NCBI GenBank assembly: GCA_025617745.1
Contig: CM046869.1
Span: 11,551,168-11,615,167 of the forward strand
DNA: 64,000 bases
Direction: 5' to 3'
Source of the DNA: Heliocidaris erythrogramma
Lineage: Eukaryota > Echinodermata > Echinoidea > Camarodonta > Echinometridae
Shown here one piece after another: positions 47,501 to 52,690 of the stretch. The notes beneath the pieces were generated by a model. That model had not been told where the DNA came from. It made no database searches and saw nothing but the letters and a program-made list of their open reading frames with translations. The translations under genes and the position numbers were made by a program. Numbering within the stretch: the stretch's first letter is position 1; each line of letters opens with the position of its first letter.

Positions 47501-48087
47501 CCCAAACAGACATACATGTACAGGGATGAGAGGCTCACAGGTTTCACCAGTTACATTTTAAAGTTTTCTGCTCTTTTTTCCAAGCACTTGAGGGTATTTC
47601 AAAGTAAACAAAAAATCATTATGAATATAGAAATTAATAGACATTATCTTCAAAAGATTTTACTATGGACTTTCAAGGGTCAGTTTCGAGTTTGAGCTCT
47701 TTACACCATATCTCATTTTGCCATATATTATTTTCAAGTTTGTACTTAACAATTCATGTACTTGTTTTTGTTCCAGGGAAAAAAAAAACTCTTATTAACC
47801 CCAACAAATATAGTACTATTATACTTGAGCGGTATTTACGATGATACATGTATTGACTGTCTAAAGCATTGGAAAGGGAGAAGGAACCAATATACGTATA
47901 GAATACAACATTTTAGATTGTTTTAATTCTGATAAATTAGTGAATACATACTTTTATTCTCTCCGACCTTAATGTAGAATTGATCGGGGAGAAGCTGACC
48001 GTGGGCAAGATCTATGCAGCACTTCTCATCTATGAGACATGGAGGGAATACAAGGCGAAGATCCAAAGAGATGGACACGCCAGAACG
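6239..48087 (+). CDS. Cav2: Cav2-type voltage-gated calcium channel alpha-1 subunit (partial, spliced)
   Basis: Pore-forming subunit of a high-voltage-activated calcium channel in the plasma membrane; the Cav2 class triggers transmitter release at presynaptic terminals. Nineteen exon slots join in phase into 780 codons without a stop. In order they give the end of the II-III linker, domain III S1-S6, the III-IV linker, domain IV S1-S6, an EF-hand and a pre-IQ/IQ region. The S4 helices show spaced arginines ([15 protein letters not shown] in [19 protein letters not shown] in IV). Pore glutamates lie in TVSTGEGWP (III) and CATGEAWQS (IV), the calcium-selective pattern. IIIS4 reads [20 protein letters not shown], typical of Cav2 rather than Cav1 (LRAINR), so the class is seen in the sequence. 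Domains I and II lie upstream of the window, and the true C-terminus is unresolved (see exons after 52 kb). Individual exons are listed separately. Confidence 0.95.
6321..7053 (+). other. intron with family B MITE
   Basis: Short intron that carries the MITE at 6787-6937; otherwise no feature seen. Confidence 0.85.
6787..6937. mobile_element. hairpin MITE, family B
   Basis: Ends CAGGGCCCCATTTCATAAAA and TTTTATGAAACAGGGCCCA are inverted repeats. Inside them ACTTGTTATCAATAACAAG pairs with TTATTGATAACGAGT. The core TAAGCTACTGAAATC...GATTGGCTGAGAGC is the reverse complement of the family A core, so the families share an interior but differ at the ends. Confidence 0.85.
7054..7183 (+). CDS. Cav2: Cav2 exon: domain III S1
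   Basis: 130 bases, completing a Pro codon and ending in phase 0. Acceptor TCTTTCACAG, donor AAA|GTATGT. Reads [43 protein letters not shown]. It holds the IIIS1 helix followed by the invariant AAEDPV segment. Confidence 0.96.
7227..7277. repeat. short hairpin with AGAAGGGCATTAACT arms
   Basis: GGAAGGGCATTAACT is mirrored by AGTTAATGCCCTTCT across about 20 bases. A related core occurs in the palindrome at 14349-14458. Confidence 0.8.
7346..7490. mobile_element. palindromic MITE-like element
   Basis: AATATTGACTGGCC near the left and GGCAGTCAATATTAT near the right are inverted; internally CATATTGCCCT pairs with AGGGCAATATG, and TGTTGCCC with GGGCAACA. No coding capacity. Confidence 0.75.
8211..8380 (+). 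CDS. Cav2: Cav2 exon: domain III S2-S3
   Basis: 170 bases, phase 0 start, ending two bases into Gly. Acceptor TTCCTTCCAG, donor AGG|GTGAGT. Reads [56 protein letters not shown]. The S2 countercharge (IFTIEMVLK) and the S3 WNILD motif are intact. Confidence 0.96.
10481..11321. mobile_element. TTAA-flanked piggyBac-like MITE, copy 1
   Basis: Bounded on both sides by TTAA (10477-10480 and 11322-11325). Ends ATGAGAATTAACC and GTTAATTCTCCT are imperfect terminal inverted repeats. The interior is homologous along most of its length to the element at 54054-54957 (shared AAAATATACGAGAT, TTTATCGTCTGCTAGC and TATCTTCCTGACCGGAAC). About 841 bp, with no transposase frame, so non-autonomous. The TTAA target is characteristic of piggyBac elements; the family assignment is inferred. 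Confidence 0.8.
11690..12420. repeat. degenerate array of CACAGTGTG / CACACTGTGG motifs
   Basis: CCACAGTGTG and its complement CACACTGTGG recur more than ten times in alternating orientation, with diverged intervening GACAATGTGAACAC-like segments. The 140-residue open frame at 11848-12270 lies inside this array and is explained by it. Confidence 0.7.
12550..12720. repeat. cluster of GAAACTTTCG(T/C)AAATT repeats
   Basis: AAACTTTCG followed by TAAATT, TTAATT or CAAATC occurs at about 12556, 12600 and 12664, then inverted as GCGAAAGTTTC near 12698. Probably a degraded inverted-repeat element. Confidence 0.6.
12762..12812. repeat. short hairpin repeat
   Basis: AAAAGGGCACTTAAGTCT pairs with AGACTTACAAGTGCCCTTTT across a short loop. 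Probably a MITE fragment. Confidence 0.75.
14349..14458. mobile_element. palindromic MITE-like element
   Basis: ACTGAGATTGATAAATCATC at the left mirrors GATGATATATGAATTCTCAG at the right. Inside, CTGTTTGGTGCCAGAAGGG pairs with CCCTTCTAGCTCCAAACAG. Confidence 0.8.
15590..15695 (+). CDS. Cav2: Cav2 exon: domain III S4 voltage sensor
   Basis: 106 bases, completing a Gly codon and ending in phase 0. Acceptor TTTGTACAG, donor AAA|GTATGT. Reads [15 protein letters not shown] then [20 protein letters not shown], giving positive residues every third position. Confidence 0.96.
15880..16040 (+). CDS. Cav2: Cav2 exon: domain III S5
   Basis: 161 bases, phase 0 start, ending two bases into Lys. Acceptor TTTTTACTCAG, donor CAA|GTGAGT. 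Reads [53 protein letters not shown]. The S5 helix and [11 protein letters not shown] turret start are canonical. Confidence 0.96.
16330..16470 (+). CDS. Cav2: Cav2 exon: domain III pore loop
   Basis: 141 bases. Acceptor GACCTACAG, donor AGA|GTAAGT. Reads [46 protein letters not shown]. The glutamate of TGEGW is the domain III selectivity-filter residue. Confidence 0.96.
16533..16760. repeat. GGT/AGT trinucleotide microsatellite region
   Basis: Long interrupted (GGT)n, (AGT)n and (GTT)n runs within the intron. The long histidine/tyrosine-rich minus-strand frame here is a read-through of this repeat. Confidence 0.9.
16994..17195 (+). CDS. Cav2: Cav2 exon: domain III S6
   Basis: 202 bases, completing Asp, ending in phase 0. 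Acceptor TTGATTTGCAG, donor CAG|GTTAGC. Reads [68 protein letters not shown]6 and the FQEQGD start of the III-IV linker are clear. Confidence 0.96.
17563..17822. mobile_element. palindromic MITE with AAAGGAGGTTTAAACCATGG arms
   Basis: GGCCCGTATTCACAAAGGAG starts the left arm; CTCCTTTGTGAAATCGGCC closes an inverted copy at 17768. A further partial unit (AGGTTTAAACCATGG...CCTCCTTTGCGAATTCAGGCC) extends to 17822. The central CpG-containing segment is unique. Confidence 0.8.
18295..18404. mobile_element. truncated family B MITE
   Basis: Begins in the shared core (TTTGCTCTCAGCCAATCAGA, TTTCAGTAGTTTAT) and ends with family B terminus CAAGTTTTATGAAACAGGGC. The left terminus is missing. Confidence 0.8.
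18565..18729 (+). CDS. Cav2: Cav2 exon: III-IV linker and domain IV S1
   Basis: 165 bases, phase 0-0. Acceptor TTTTTCTCCACAG, donor AAG|GTAAGG. Reads [55 protein letters not shown]. Matches the Cav2 III-IV linker (C.eF.i.AKPl.r.mP) and IVS1. Confidence 0.96.
19153..19263 (+). CDS. Cav2: Cav2 exon: domain IV S2
   Basis: 111 bases, phase 0-0. Acceptor CCTTTTCAG, donor CGG|GTAATG. Reads [20 protein letters not shown] and [17 protein letters not shown], with the S2 acidic residue in LFTIEATLK. Confidence 0.96.
19645..19714 (+). pseudogene. decayed tandem copy of the IVS3 exon
   Basis: Begins after TCCTACAG with AATTACTTCAAAGAG, identical to the start of the real exon at 19795. It then diverges, with small indels and an in-frame TGA ([11 protein letters not shown] then stop). 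The upstream intron sequence (TGTCATTTCCCC-TTCCTC) is also duplicated, so the copy arose by a tandem duplication of about 153 bp spanning acceptor and exon. It has no donor, because the junction of the duplication cuts it. Confidence 0.85.
19795..19878 (+). CDS. Cav2: Cav2 exon: domain IV S3
   Basis: 84 bases, phase 0-0. Acceptor CCTCATACAG, donor GAG|GTAAGA. Reads [20 protein letters not shown] and DVIISEVE. Vertebrate Cav2 has NYFRDAWNIFDFVTVLGSI here. Confidence 0.96.
20248..21580. mobile_element. TIR-bounded non-autonomous element carrying a minisatellite
   Basis: Exact 11 bp terminal inverted repeats GTCTCGCCCAC and GTGGGCGAGAC. The left end continues CGGAGGTGAAGGCGAGACTA into a (GTCC)n-rich stretch (20294-20355), then a seven-copy tandem array, then a short unique tail. 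No transposase. No clear target duplication, so a Helitron/Helentron-like or a DNA-transposon origin are both possible. Confidence 0.75.
20369..21450. repeat. seven-copy minisatellite, 148-157 bp unit, with DR1 motifs
   Basis: Units start ATGACAGATAACTTTGCAAC near 20367, 20524, 20681, 20831, 20987, 21136 and 21284, with a partial eighth at about 21438. Long units contain AAGGTCAAAGGTCATTTC followed by a third GGTCA; short units replace that with ATACATTAAAG. Every full unit keeps AGGTCAAAGGTCA. The roughly 65-residue open frames repeat with the units and are not evidence of a protein. Confidence 0.95.
22091..22260. repeat. dispersed repeat, copy 1
   Basis: Shares ATCCCACCGCTG, a diverged middle, and ATGATGTTGGTCTACCTGAT followed by CAGGAGACTTCTAATGTCA with 28504-28685 in the same orientation. 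No terminal repeats recognised. Confidence 0.8.
24031..27068. mobile_element. candidate 3 kb inverted-repeat element
   Basis: TCAGGCGGAAGTCGCAA (24031-24047) is mirrored by TTGCAACTTCCGCCTGA (27052-27068) with one mismatch, and flanking CGG extends the match. Segments inside both ends are richer in CpG than the surrounding intron (for example 24180-24560 and 26755-26940). No transposase frame is visible. The pairing could mark two ends of one old element or two related solo fragments. Confidence 0.45.
26164..26412. mobile_element. young 249 bp MITE with target duplication
   Basis: Exact 15 bp terminal inverted repeats CAGGGCCGGCGGAAC / GTTCCGCCGGCCCTG, flanked by perfect 5 bp duplications GTGTA (26159-26163 and 26413-26417). 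The G-rich interior contains two long G runs. Lies inside the 24031-27068 candidate. Confidence 0.92.
27960..28020. repeat. TGACCCC/TGACCCT tandem repeat
   Basis: About eight near-copies of a 7 bp unit (CTGACCCC, CTTGACC), forming a run of potential nuclear-receptor half-sites. Confidence 0.85.
28185..28212. repeat. GA-rich microsatellite
   Basis: GAAAGAGAGAGAGAGAG-type run. A CT counterpart lies at about 28361-28390, giving a potential short foldback. Confidence 0.85.
28504..28685. repeat. dispersed repeat, copy 2
   Basis: Partner of 22091-22260: shares ATCCCACCGCTG, GATAGTGAAC.AAATGATG, TTGGTCTACCTGATC and CAGGAGACTTCTAATGTCA. Confidence 0.8.
32013..32043. repeat. perfect 13 bp stem hairpin
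   Basis: ATCCGGTCTTCAC, loop TTGTT, GTGAAGACCGGAT, preceded by a T/A-rich tract. Probably a transposon end or solo hairpin repeat; no function can be assigned. Confidence 0.85.
33007..33123 (+). CDS. Cav2: Cav2 exon: domain IV S4 voltage sensor
   Basis: 117 bases, phase 0-0. Acceptor TGTCTTTTTGCAG, donor AAG|GTAAGT. Reads [20 protein letters not shown] and [19 protein letters not shown], nearly identical to vertebrate Cav2 IVS4 and the S4-S5 linker. Confidence 0.97.
33124..34294 (+). other. intron with long CU tract
   Basis: Dominated by the CT repeat at 33546-33822. The rest is T-rich with an ATT repeat near 34235-34262. No exon seen. Confidence 0.85.
33546..33822 (+). repeat. long CT/CTGT microsatellite tract
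   Basis: About 277 bases of nearly pure pyrimidine-strand CT repeat with CTGT and TATC interruptions. On the gene's sense strand it is transcribed as CU repeat, a potential binding platform for PTB-type splicing regulators. The long serine/leucine and arginine/glutamate frames here are repeat artefacts. Confidence 0.97.
34295..34360 (+). CDS. Cav2: Cav2 exon: domain IV S5
   Basis: 66 bases, phase 0-0. Acceptor GATCTACTCTAG, donor CAG|GTAAGA. Reads [20 protein letters not shown] then MQ, matching IVS5 of Cav2. Confidence 0.96.
34361..35093 (+). other. intron upstream of exon 13a
   Basis: Nothing recognisable beyond AT-rich sequence. The acceptor region preceding 35094 (ATTAATCCACCAACAG) is pyrimidine-poor, consistent with a regulated 3' splice site. 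Confidence 0.75.
35094..35185 (+). CDS. Cav2: Cav2 mutually exclusive exon 13a: domain IV S5-pore turret
   Basis: 92 bases, phase 0 start, ending two bases into Arg. Acceptor CCACCAACAG, donor CAG|GTAGGA. Reads [20 protein letters not shown] then [10 protein letters not shown]. Encodes the extracellular turret after IVS5 and the start of the pore helix. It carries acidic residues D9 and E11 and an N-F-S glycosylation sequon. Pairs with exon 13b (36018-36109): 16 of 30 codons give the same residue. Vertebrate Cav2 has one constitutive sequence here (FGNIGID... HNNFRTFFQALMLLFR), which 13a resembles more closely. Confidence 0.94.
35186..36017 (+). other. intron between the alternative turret exons
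   Basis: 832 bases, so steric hindrance between splice sites cannot explain mutual exclusivity. No repeat element recognised. The acceptor of 13b is CTGGGCTTTTGTTAG. Confidence 0.8.
36018..36109 (+). CDS. Cav2: Cav2 mutually exclusive exon 13b: domain IV S5-pore turret
   Basis: 92 bases with the same phases as 13a (0 to 2). Acceptor GCTTTTGTTAG, donor CAG|GTAAAA. Reads [20 protein letters not shown] then [10 protein letters not shown]. It keeps IFG-I, I-R-NNF and LLLLF but has a neutral turret (SPNSS) with an N-S-S sequon in place of 13a's acidic segment. It has no stop or frameshift, and conservation of the reading frame after so much divergence implies function. It joins the exon at 40000 exactly as 13a does, completing Arg. 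Confidence 0.92.
36241..36864. mobile_element. 624 bp MITE, GTGACC...AAGTCGC family, copy 1
   Basis: Left GTGACCAGGCACCACAAACC and right GGTGGTTATGTGGTGCCTGG-TCAC are inverted over about 33 bp, with AAAAAGTTGC / GCGACTTTTT at the inner edge. The interior AAGCTGAGAATCTGCTCTTTC is shared with the element at 44294-44954. Confidence 0.88.
36950..37093. mobile_element. hairpin MITE, family A
   Basis: Ends CTGGGGAGCGTTTTATCAAA and GCTTGATGAAATGCTCTCC. Core and subterminal sequences are almost identical to 4144-4287. Confidence 0.88.
37209..37236. repeat. (ATA)n microsatellite
   Basis: About nine uninterrupted AAT/ATA units. Confidence 0.95.
38484..38740 (+). repeat. long CT/CCCTCT microsatellite tract
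   Basis: About 250 bases of CT dinucleotides followed by CTCTCTCCC-type units, transcribed as CU repeat. Lies on the far side of the alternative turret exons from the tract at 33546-33822. Confidence 0.97.
39708..39966. mobile_element. short inverted-repeat element
   Basis: AACCCTTTCCATGCCGAG at the left mirrors TTGGCACAGAAAGGGTTGAG at the right; the interior is AT-rich. Resembles a MITE. Confidence 0.6.
40000..40168 (+). CDS. Cav2: Cav2 exon: domain IV selectivity filter and S6 start
   Basis: 169 bases, completing Arg, ending in phase 0. Acceptor TTAATTACACAG, donor CTT|GTAAGT. Reads [56 protein letters not shown]. Glu in TGEAW is the domain IV filter residue. The cysteines around the [14 protein letters not shown] segment are conserved in Cav channels. 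Confidence 0.97.
40389..41049. mobile_element. 660 bp inverted-repeat element with TTCACGAAGTGGCAC motifs
   Basis: Left GTCACGTATATCGTTGAATT then CACGAAGTGGCAC mirrors right GTACCACTTCGTGAATTCAG-CGACGATATGTGAC. Three or four more CACTTCG(T/C)G motifs in either orientation lie inside, suggesting repeated internal transposase-binding or foldback segments. Confidence 0.8.
41578..41865 (-). mobile_element. SINE-like element with 7SL-like 5' end (antisense)
   Basis: Reading the minus strand from about 41860: GGGCGGTGTGGCGTGCGCCT then GTAATCCAGCTTAC, strongly resembling the 5' domain of 7SL RNA. This is followed by a pol III B-box-like GGTTCGAGAC, GGATGGTGACG, and a tail containing CCAGGTACCCATTTATTTCA then CCTGGGTGGAGAGTGG, a motif I associate with marine-invertebrate SINEs. 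Whether it is 7SL- or tRNA-derived cannot be settled by eye. Confidence 0.5.
41990..42117 (+). CDS. Cav2: Cav2 exon: domain IV S6 end and EF-hand start
   Basis: 128 bases, phase 0 start, ending two bases into Ser. Acceptor TTACTCTGTAG, donor AAG|GTGAGA. Reads [42 protein letters not shown]. The MDNF.YLTRD motif and the start of the C-terminal EF-hand are intact. Confidence 0.97.
42841..42980. mobile_element. family B MITE, diverged
   Basis: ATAAAACTTGTAATATTAAT at the left pairs with ATTGATAACAAGTATGATGA at the right, which runs into AACGGGGCCCA. The core AGCCACTGAAATC...GATTGGCTAAGAAC is present. Confidence 0.75.
43084..43226. mobile_element. chimeric MITE: family A left end, family B right end
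   Basis: The left half CCTGGGGGGCGTTTCACCAA then GTCAGTGATTTTTACCGAC is family A. After the shared core, the right half CAACTTGTCATTGATGACAA then GTTTTATGAAACAGGGCCCT is family B. The two ends therefore no longer form a matched inverted pair. Confidence 0.85.
44140..44236 (+). CDS. Cav2: Cav2 exon: EF-hand and pre-IQ start
   Basis: 97 bases, completing Ser, ending in phase 0. Acceptor CCTCTTCAG, donor AAG|GTAAGT. Reads [20 protein letters not shown] and [12 protein letters not shown]. As I recall, this length equals the vertebrate Cav2 alternative EF-hand exon; only one copy is seen here. Confidence 0.96.
44294..44954. mobile_element. 661 bp MITE, GTGACC...AAGTCGC family, copy 2
   Basis: About 39 bp terminal inverted repeats: CATATGTGACCCGCCGCCTC, AAAACCTACAATAAGTCGC, and the near-perfect complement at 44915-44954. 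Shares the interior AAGCTGAGAATCT.CT.TTTC with 36241-36864. Confidence 0.92.
45294..45399 (+). CDS. Cav2: Cav2 exon: pre-IQ region
   Basis: 106 bases, phase 0 start, ending one base into Val. Acceptor after a long T tract (TTTTTACCAG), donor CAG|GTAAGA. Reads [20 protein letters not shown] and [15 protein letters not shown], the conserved helix-rich segment after the EF-hand. Confidence 0.96.
45629..45690. repeat. (GGTAAT)n / (GGTAATGGT)n microsatellite
   Basis: About ten GGTAAT-type units with TTATTGGT interruptions. Confidence 0.9.
46129..46336. mobile_element. ~208 bp MITE with CAGGGCTGCCAA ends
   Basis: CAGGGCTGCCAA at the left and TTGGCAGCTCTG at the right are inverted with one mismatch. 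The interior repeats CTCCCTGATTT three times. Flanks ATTCT and TATTCT hint at a target duplication. Confidence 0.7.
46527..47163. mobile_element. outer inverted-repeat element hosting a nested foldback
   Basis: Left AGCTTAGCGAAACATGGCTC then GTAAAGACGCGGGAAAGACG mirrors right CGTCTTTCCCGTGTCTTTAT-GCGCCACTGCATGTCGCTAA. It encloses the foldback element 46644-46980. Confidence 0.8.
46644..46980. mobile_element. foldback element with ~120 bp arms
   Basis: Arms ATATGGCGCGAAAAAGAGAC, ATGATAACGAAGCTTTTCGA, CCTGCACTCATCAGGTTATC and onward are matched almost perfectly by the right half. The left arm has an extra GTATCACGCAG duplication. The unpaired centre is only about 90 bp, so a transcript of this region would form a very long hairpin. 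Confidence 0.93.
47280..47384 (+). CDS. Cav2: Cav2 exon: pre-IQ region, second half
   Basis: 105 bases, completing Val, ending one base into Glu. Acceptor CTTTTCTTCTCCAG, donor GCG|GTATGT. Reads [20 protein letters not shown] and [15 protein letters not shown], matching the Cav2 W-P-h-S...LDLLVtP segment. Confidence 0.95.
47385..47977 (+). other. intron
   Basis: No repeat or exon recognised; ends in CTCTCCGACCTTAATGTAG. Confidence 0.8.
47978..48087 (+). CDS. Cav2: Cav2 exon: IQ motif (calmodulin binding)
   Basis: 110 bases, completing Glu, ending in phase 0 with donor ACG|GTTAGT. Reads [20 protein letters not shown] and [30 protein letters not shown] aligns with the IQ region that binds calmodulin for calcium-dependent regulation. 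It is the last exon that I can confidently assign to the channel. Confidence 0.94.
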
Positions 48088-51000
48088 GTTAGTTCCCCCT
48101 CCTCCTTATCATACCTTCCTCAGTTTCATAAAGCCTTTAAAACATTCCATGATGTTACTTACTTCCTTTCACCATGCAATCCCACGGACGGAGGAACCAG
48201 GAGGGGAGAGTTATCATCATGGACATCTCGTTTCATTGGAATCATTTTTTTTTTTTAAATGTCTCCTTGTCACTTCATACCCTACCCCTTTGACAATAAA
48301 CCAAATGGTTTCATAGTCCAGTGCCTGATGATGTCCTAAGTTATGCACGTTTATCTTACTTGCTTCGTTCATTCACAATCCCCCCTCCCTCTCCAACCCT
48401 ACGTCAGGTGACATCCAGAATCCACATGGGTATTCAGCACTAGATGTGTCTAACTTGGAATCCTGTCCCCTTCCCCCCCCCCCCCAATCATCGTAGAAAC
48501 ACCCCTGTCCCCCCATCCCCCGAGAATGGCCCCCTTCCCACATCGTCATTAGCATGCATGTCTGTAGGACGCAGCGTCTCATCTTTACTGCCAGTTTTTT
48601 TTCTTTCTCACTGTTTACCAACAACTTTTCATCCATTTCCATGCATTACTTGTTCCCATATTTATCAAATCGCTACATACATGTGAAGTCTATGTCAAAG
48701 AAAGAGCCAGCTTTGAGTAGGCATGCAAAAAAAGAAATACACATATAAATCATCTATGGCATTCCACATGGTTAACTCTTATACCAATCTCTGGTCAATT
48801 TCATAAGAACGATCTCCCGTCAATGATTTATACCTGTTTTTTCTTCACTGATAAAAGTGACGATTCAATCTGCCTTTTGAAGGGTTTTAATTTCATTTAT
48901 TATTTTTTTTCTCTCTTCCATTTTTGCTTGTCTCCCCTGGACCTATTTTTCTCCTATGGGGTAACACAGATGCGTGAAGTTATAGTAATGTCTTTTTCTG
49001 CTCTTGGAACAATCTACCCAGTTTTCTCAAAAGCTTTCCCTAACAATTTTCTCACTTTTTTTTTTGCCTGGCTTACTCCACTAGTGTCTTTAATGTTTCA
49101 TTTTTTACTTAAACTTTCAATCTCTTGAGGGCAGCCAGAGACTGTCTGTAACAGTTATCTGTGTGGTGTGTCATATACTACTAGCATTTAGTAATAACAG
49201 GTTTTTTAACTTTTCTCCTTTTTGCCATATTTTTTTTCTCAGCTTGACCACCAATTATAAGCATTACCCCCTGTTTAATGATAAGATAATAGAAATTTAT
49301 GAATATATACTATAGTTTGCACCATATTTATAAATATTCTTGGTGTAGATTATCAGGATGTTCACTAAAATCTGCTGGTAGAGTTGGGCCACCCCAATGC
49401 CAGTCCTTTCTCTCTTCTTTTGTGTTTATGAGATCAAATAAATGTTTCTTCCTGAAGTTTCAGAGCTCCTTTACATGTCCAAGTAAGAAATGGGATTCAA
49501 ATTAATACATTGATTGATTGAATAGTCCCTTCTTTTGGCACAATCTGAAAAATAAACACATTGGGAAATGAACAAGAACATGCATGGAAAATGGACCAAA
49601 ATTGAAAACGTGCTCTATTTGTTTTTGTTTTGCTATATTGGAAGCCTTATCTTCATGCATGGTTATAAGCCCCTTTGTATTTCTAATATATTTTTTCCAT
49701 CTGCATGAGACAAATATATGTCTTCTTCCAATTTCACTCTAGTTTAATCGTTTGTTGTGCTTCCATTGCATTGAGTTGTCCAGATTTTGCAGTGTTTCTT
49801 TATAATCTCTTCAATTCCGTTTATAATAATCAGGAAAACTGAAGTAGCTTAAAGCTTGGATATAAAAGCAAATGTCCTGTTTCCAGTTGCGTATCAGAAC
49901 TTCATAGCACAATTATCTGTGTGTATCTTCTACACAGATTCTTTCTCCAAACCCTGTAGCATCCCAATTGTTCACATTATACAGGTGCGAATAAGGATGA
50001 TAAACTAATTTAAGCACAGTGCTTTTAAATTGATAATGATTTAAGAGAGTCATGGACTCCCCACCCATAATTCTTTTAAGTTGATATGCAAGTTACACCA
50101 TTTAATTTAACTCACAAATAGTACAAATACATCTAGTCCATGATTAAAGGAATTAATATGTTATAAAACATTTTTCTAGTACTAACCTGTTGACCACTAA
50201 ATTCTCCTATTGTCAACGAGGAGACCATCCGGTTCCTGTGTGCAAAGGGTTAATAGCATGTTTGTTATAGAGTATAGATGAAGATTTTAATTAGTAATGA
50301 CTTACAGAAGATGAGAATAATCAATATGTCAAATTTAGTGAAAAATCTTTCTTAAATGAGGATAAAATAGGACAAAGGTACACAGAAAAGGAAAGTATTA
50401 TTTTTAGATGTCTATAGAAATTTGTACAAGTGATTTTCATTTACTAGATTCAAAAGTATTTGTGATACAAGTACTTGATTCTTTTTTGTTGAATGAATAT
50501 TTTTTTTATGCAGGTAGATTTTAAGAAAGAAATATATTGGAAAAGCTAGGGAACTTCAAATATTGTTGGAGAAATTTAACAACCTCCCCCACGCTTCAGC
50601 CCCTTGCTATCTACAGTATTTAAGGTCACTAACATCATTAGCCTCACTAAAGTTTGAACTTTTATCAATGATTAATTTCTTTCTTTATTTAATAAGCAGT
50701 GTGGATCTCATCATTTCTTTTATTTCACTTTAGTATTGTTATGATTTTGTTTTCATTTTTCTCCTTAGTTTATGATTTTTCATTCACCAGTGTGTTTGAG
50801 CTTTCTCATAATAAGCAGTTGAAACCAGAGCTTTGTAGGAGATGCATGGGATGTAGCGTTGCTGTGTGCCATTTATGTATAAGCTTTATAGTAGAAAAGT
50901 CACAGGTCACATTCATCAACAAACACCCCTTTTTCATTTTCAAGTGTAAAGAGTAGATATACAACTTTAGAATTTATATTTAAAGATAAAGTTGAGTTCT

Positions 51001-52122
51001 GGTCCCGAAACTGTCTCAAAGCATTTGGGAGGGGTTGATTATATAGCACATTAGAATTGGTGTATGCTGTCAGGTTTTGAAATTGTCAAAATGATAAGAA
51101 GTTGACTCAATCTTGTTGAGAGTCACATGCACTGCACACAGAATTATGTATATGGGAATACACACAGATGTTCAGCCCGAACATTTCAGCTGTTTCTTGT
51201 CATATTTTGAATGTGAGAGCATTTGAAGAGCAATCCTTTCCAGGGAACATATCTATTATGATAATCTTCCAAACTAACATAAAAAGAATGAGAAAGCTCA
51301 CAAATTATTATTTACCTTTCCCAGAACTCATGCTTCCCTTTAAGAGCGTTATTATGTAATTAGATTTTTAATCTCAAGCTTCCCTTTAAGAGTGTTATTA
51401 TATAATTAGATTTTTACACAGATTTACACAGAATTGCTTTTTGAATGCATTATCCGAGAGACAAATATCTTATTCATTATACGCACATGTAGCTTACAAT
51501 GTATGCAGTTGCATATGTTTGTAGATGTTAGAGATACACTGTAGAAAAGAAAACCAGTTTCGACCTGGTATAAACCATATTTAGGAGCATAACTCTAATT
51601 CATTTGCTTGATCGCTCTCCAACCCAAGTCGTTAATTCGAAAGGCCTTTTGTATAAAACCACTGAGCTACATGCATTGTGCCTTCTGCCATATTTATCTT
51701 TATCATTATTATGTTATTCGTGTTTCTGTCACTGCCCACTACAATGATAATTTTTATTTTAAAATTTTGATTATTCTTAAATATTAAACATGTAAATACT
51801 ACAGTCAGAATAATTTTGATACATCTAGATAATATCATATTTAGATACATTCATATATTATAATGTTATCATAATCATCATCATAATCAATTATACAAAA
51901 CGTGTTTATTAATTTTCGTTGTAATCATTCCTATCATCATCATCACAATCTTTATCAAATATCTGTGACTTGTGGCTTTTAAGACTCAGCCGAGCTGCCG
52001 CACTGTGGTTTTCTAGAAATGCAGTGTGTTTTAGTTTTAATACTGCACCTCCTGCTGTGTGTGTGTGTTCAATGTGGAACCCCATTCTCTGCATGCTATA
52101 CCTTTCATCATATCTCTACCAG
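48088..52122 (+). other. 4 kb intron or gene boundary after the IQ exon
   Basis: No convincing exon. A C-run near 48474-48486 and the tandem duplication at 51326-51413 are the only repeats noted. If the IQ exon were the last, its reading would continue through the donor for about 57 codons to a stop at 48256-48258; the good splice donor argues against that. Confidence 0.6.
51326..51413 (+). repeat. tandem duplication, two ~46 bp units
   Basis: CTTCCCTTTAAGAG(C/T)GTTAT then TAT(G/A)TAATTAGATTTTTA occurs twice in a row with two or three differences. Confidence 0.92.
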
Positions 52123-52218
52123 GAATTGGTCTACTTCAAGTACCTCTACAAGAAGTACCCCAACTTCGACATCAACGACGAGCGCTACCAGAACACCTTT
52201 TCCGATGAGTTTCGTCGA
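52123..52218 (+). CDS. coding exon of unrecognised charged region
   Basis: 96 bases, phase 0-0. Acceptor CATATCTCTACCAG, donor CGA|GTATGC. Reads ELVYFKYLYKKYPNFDINDE and RYQNTFSDEFRR. Its GC content and codon choice resemble the Cav2 exons, and the phase fits the IQ exon's phase-0 end, so it could be a distal Cav2 C-terminal exon. I cannot match it to any vertebrate Cav2 C-terminus and do not recognise the family; it may belong to a separate gene. Confidence 0.7.
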
Positions 52219-52620
52219 GTATGCCACCATCTTTTATTTTTGTTTGCTTTTCAATTGAGTTAGTTTCCTTGGCCAGATGAAAGGGAATTTGATTGATTTG
52301 TTTAATCAAGGACCGTTTCAGTCACAATAGAAAGAGGATGTTCTGAAGTTGCACTCAGGCCAATAGAAATATGACTTTGTTCATGATTTTACCTTTGGAC
52401 ACATACACATATGCAATATCCTATGTGGGTTGTGTAGGAACACCAAAATGACATTCATAACACTCTTATGCATTACATTCTTATGCATTACATTGTACGG
52501 AAAACATCATTACGTTTTCACGAGTTGTCTTGTTTGTATGTCCTGTTGTCTGTTTGTCTGTCTGTCTTTATACTTATTTGTACTGTCTTATTGTGTGTCA
52601 TAAACAAGTTTGTCAAGGGA

Positions 52621-52690
52621 ATTGTGATGGGTGCTAATATGCATAGGATGATGGGTGCTAATATGTATAGGATAATGGGTGCTTGTGTGG
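52621..52690 (+). repeat. ~27 bp tandem repeat
   Basis: GATGGGTGCTAATATGCATA then GGATGAT, repeated with small changes, then a third partial unit. Confidence 0.85.
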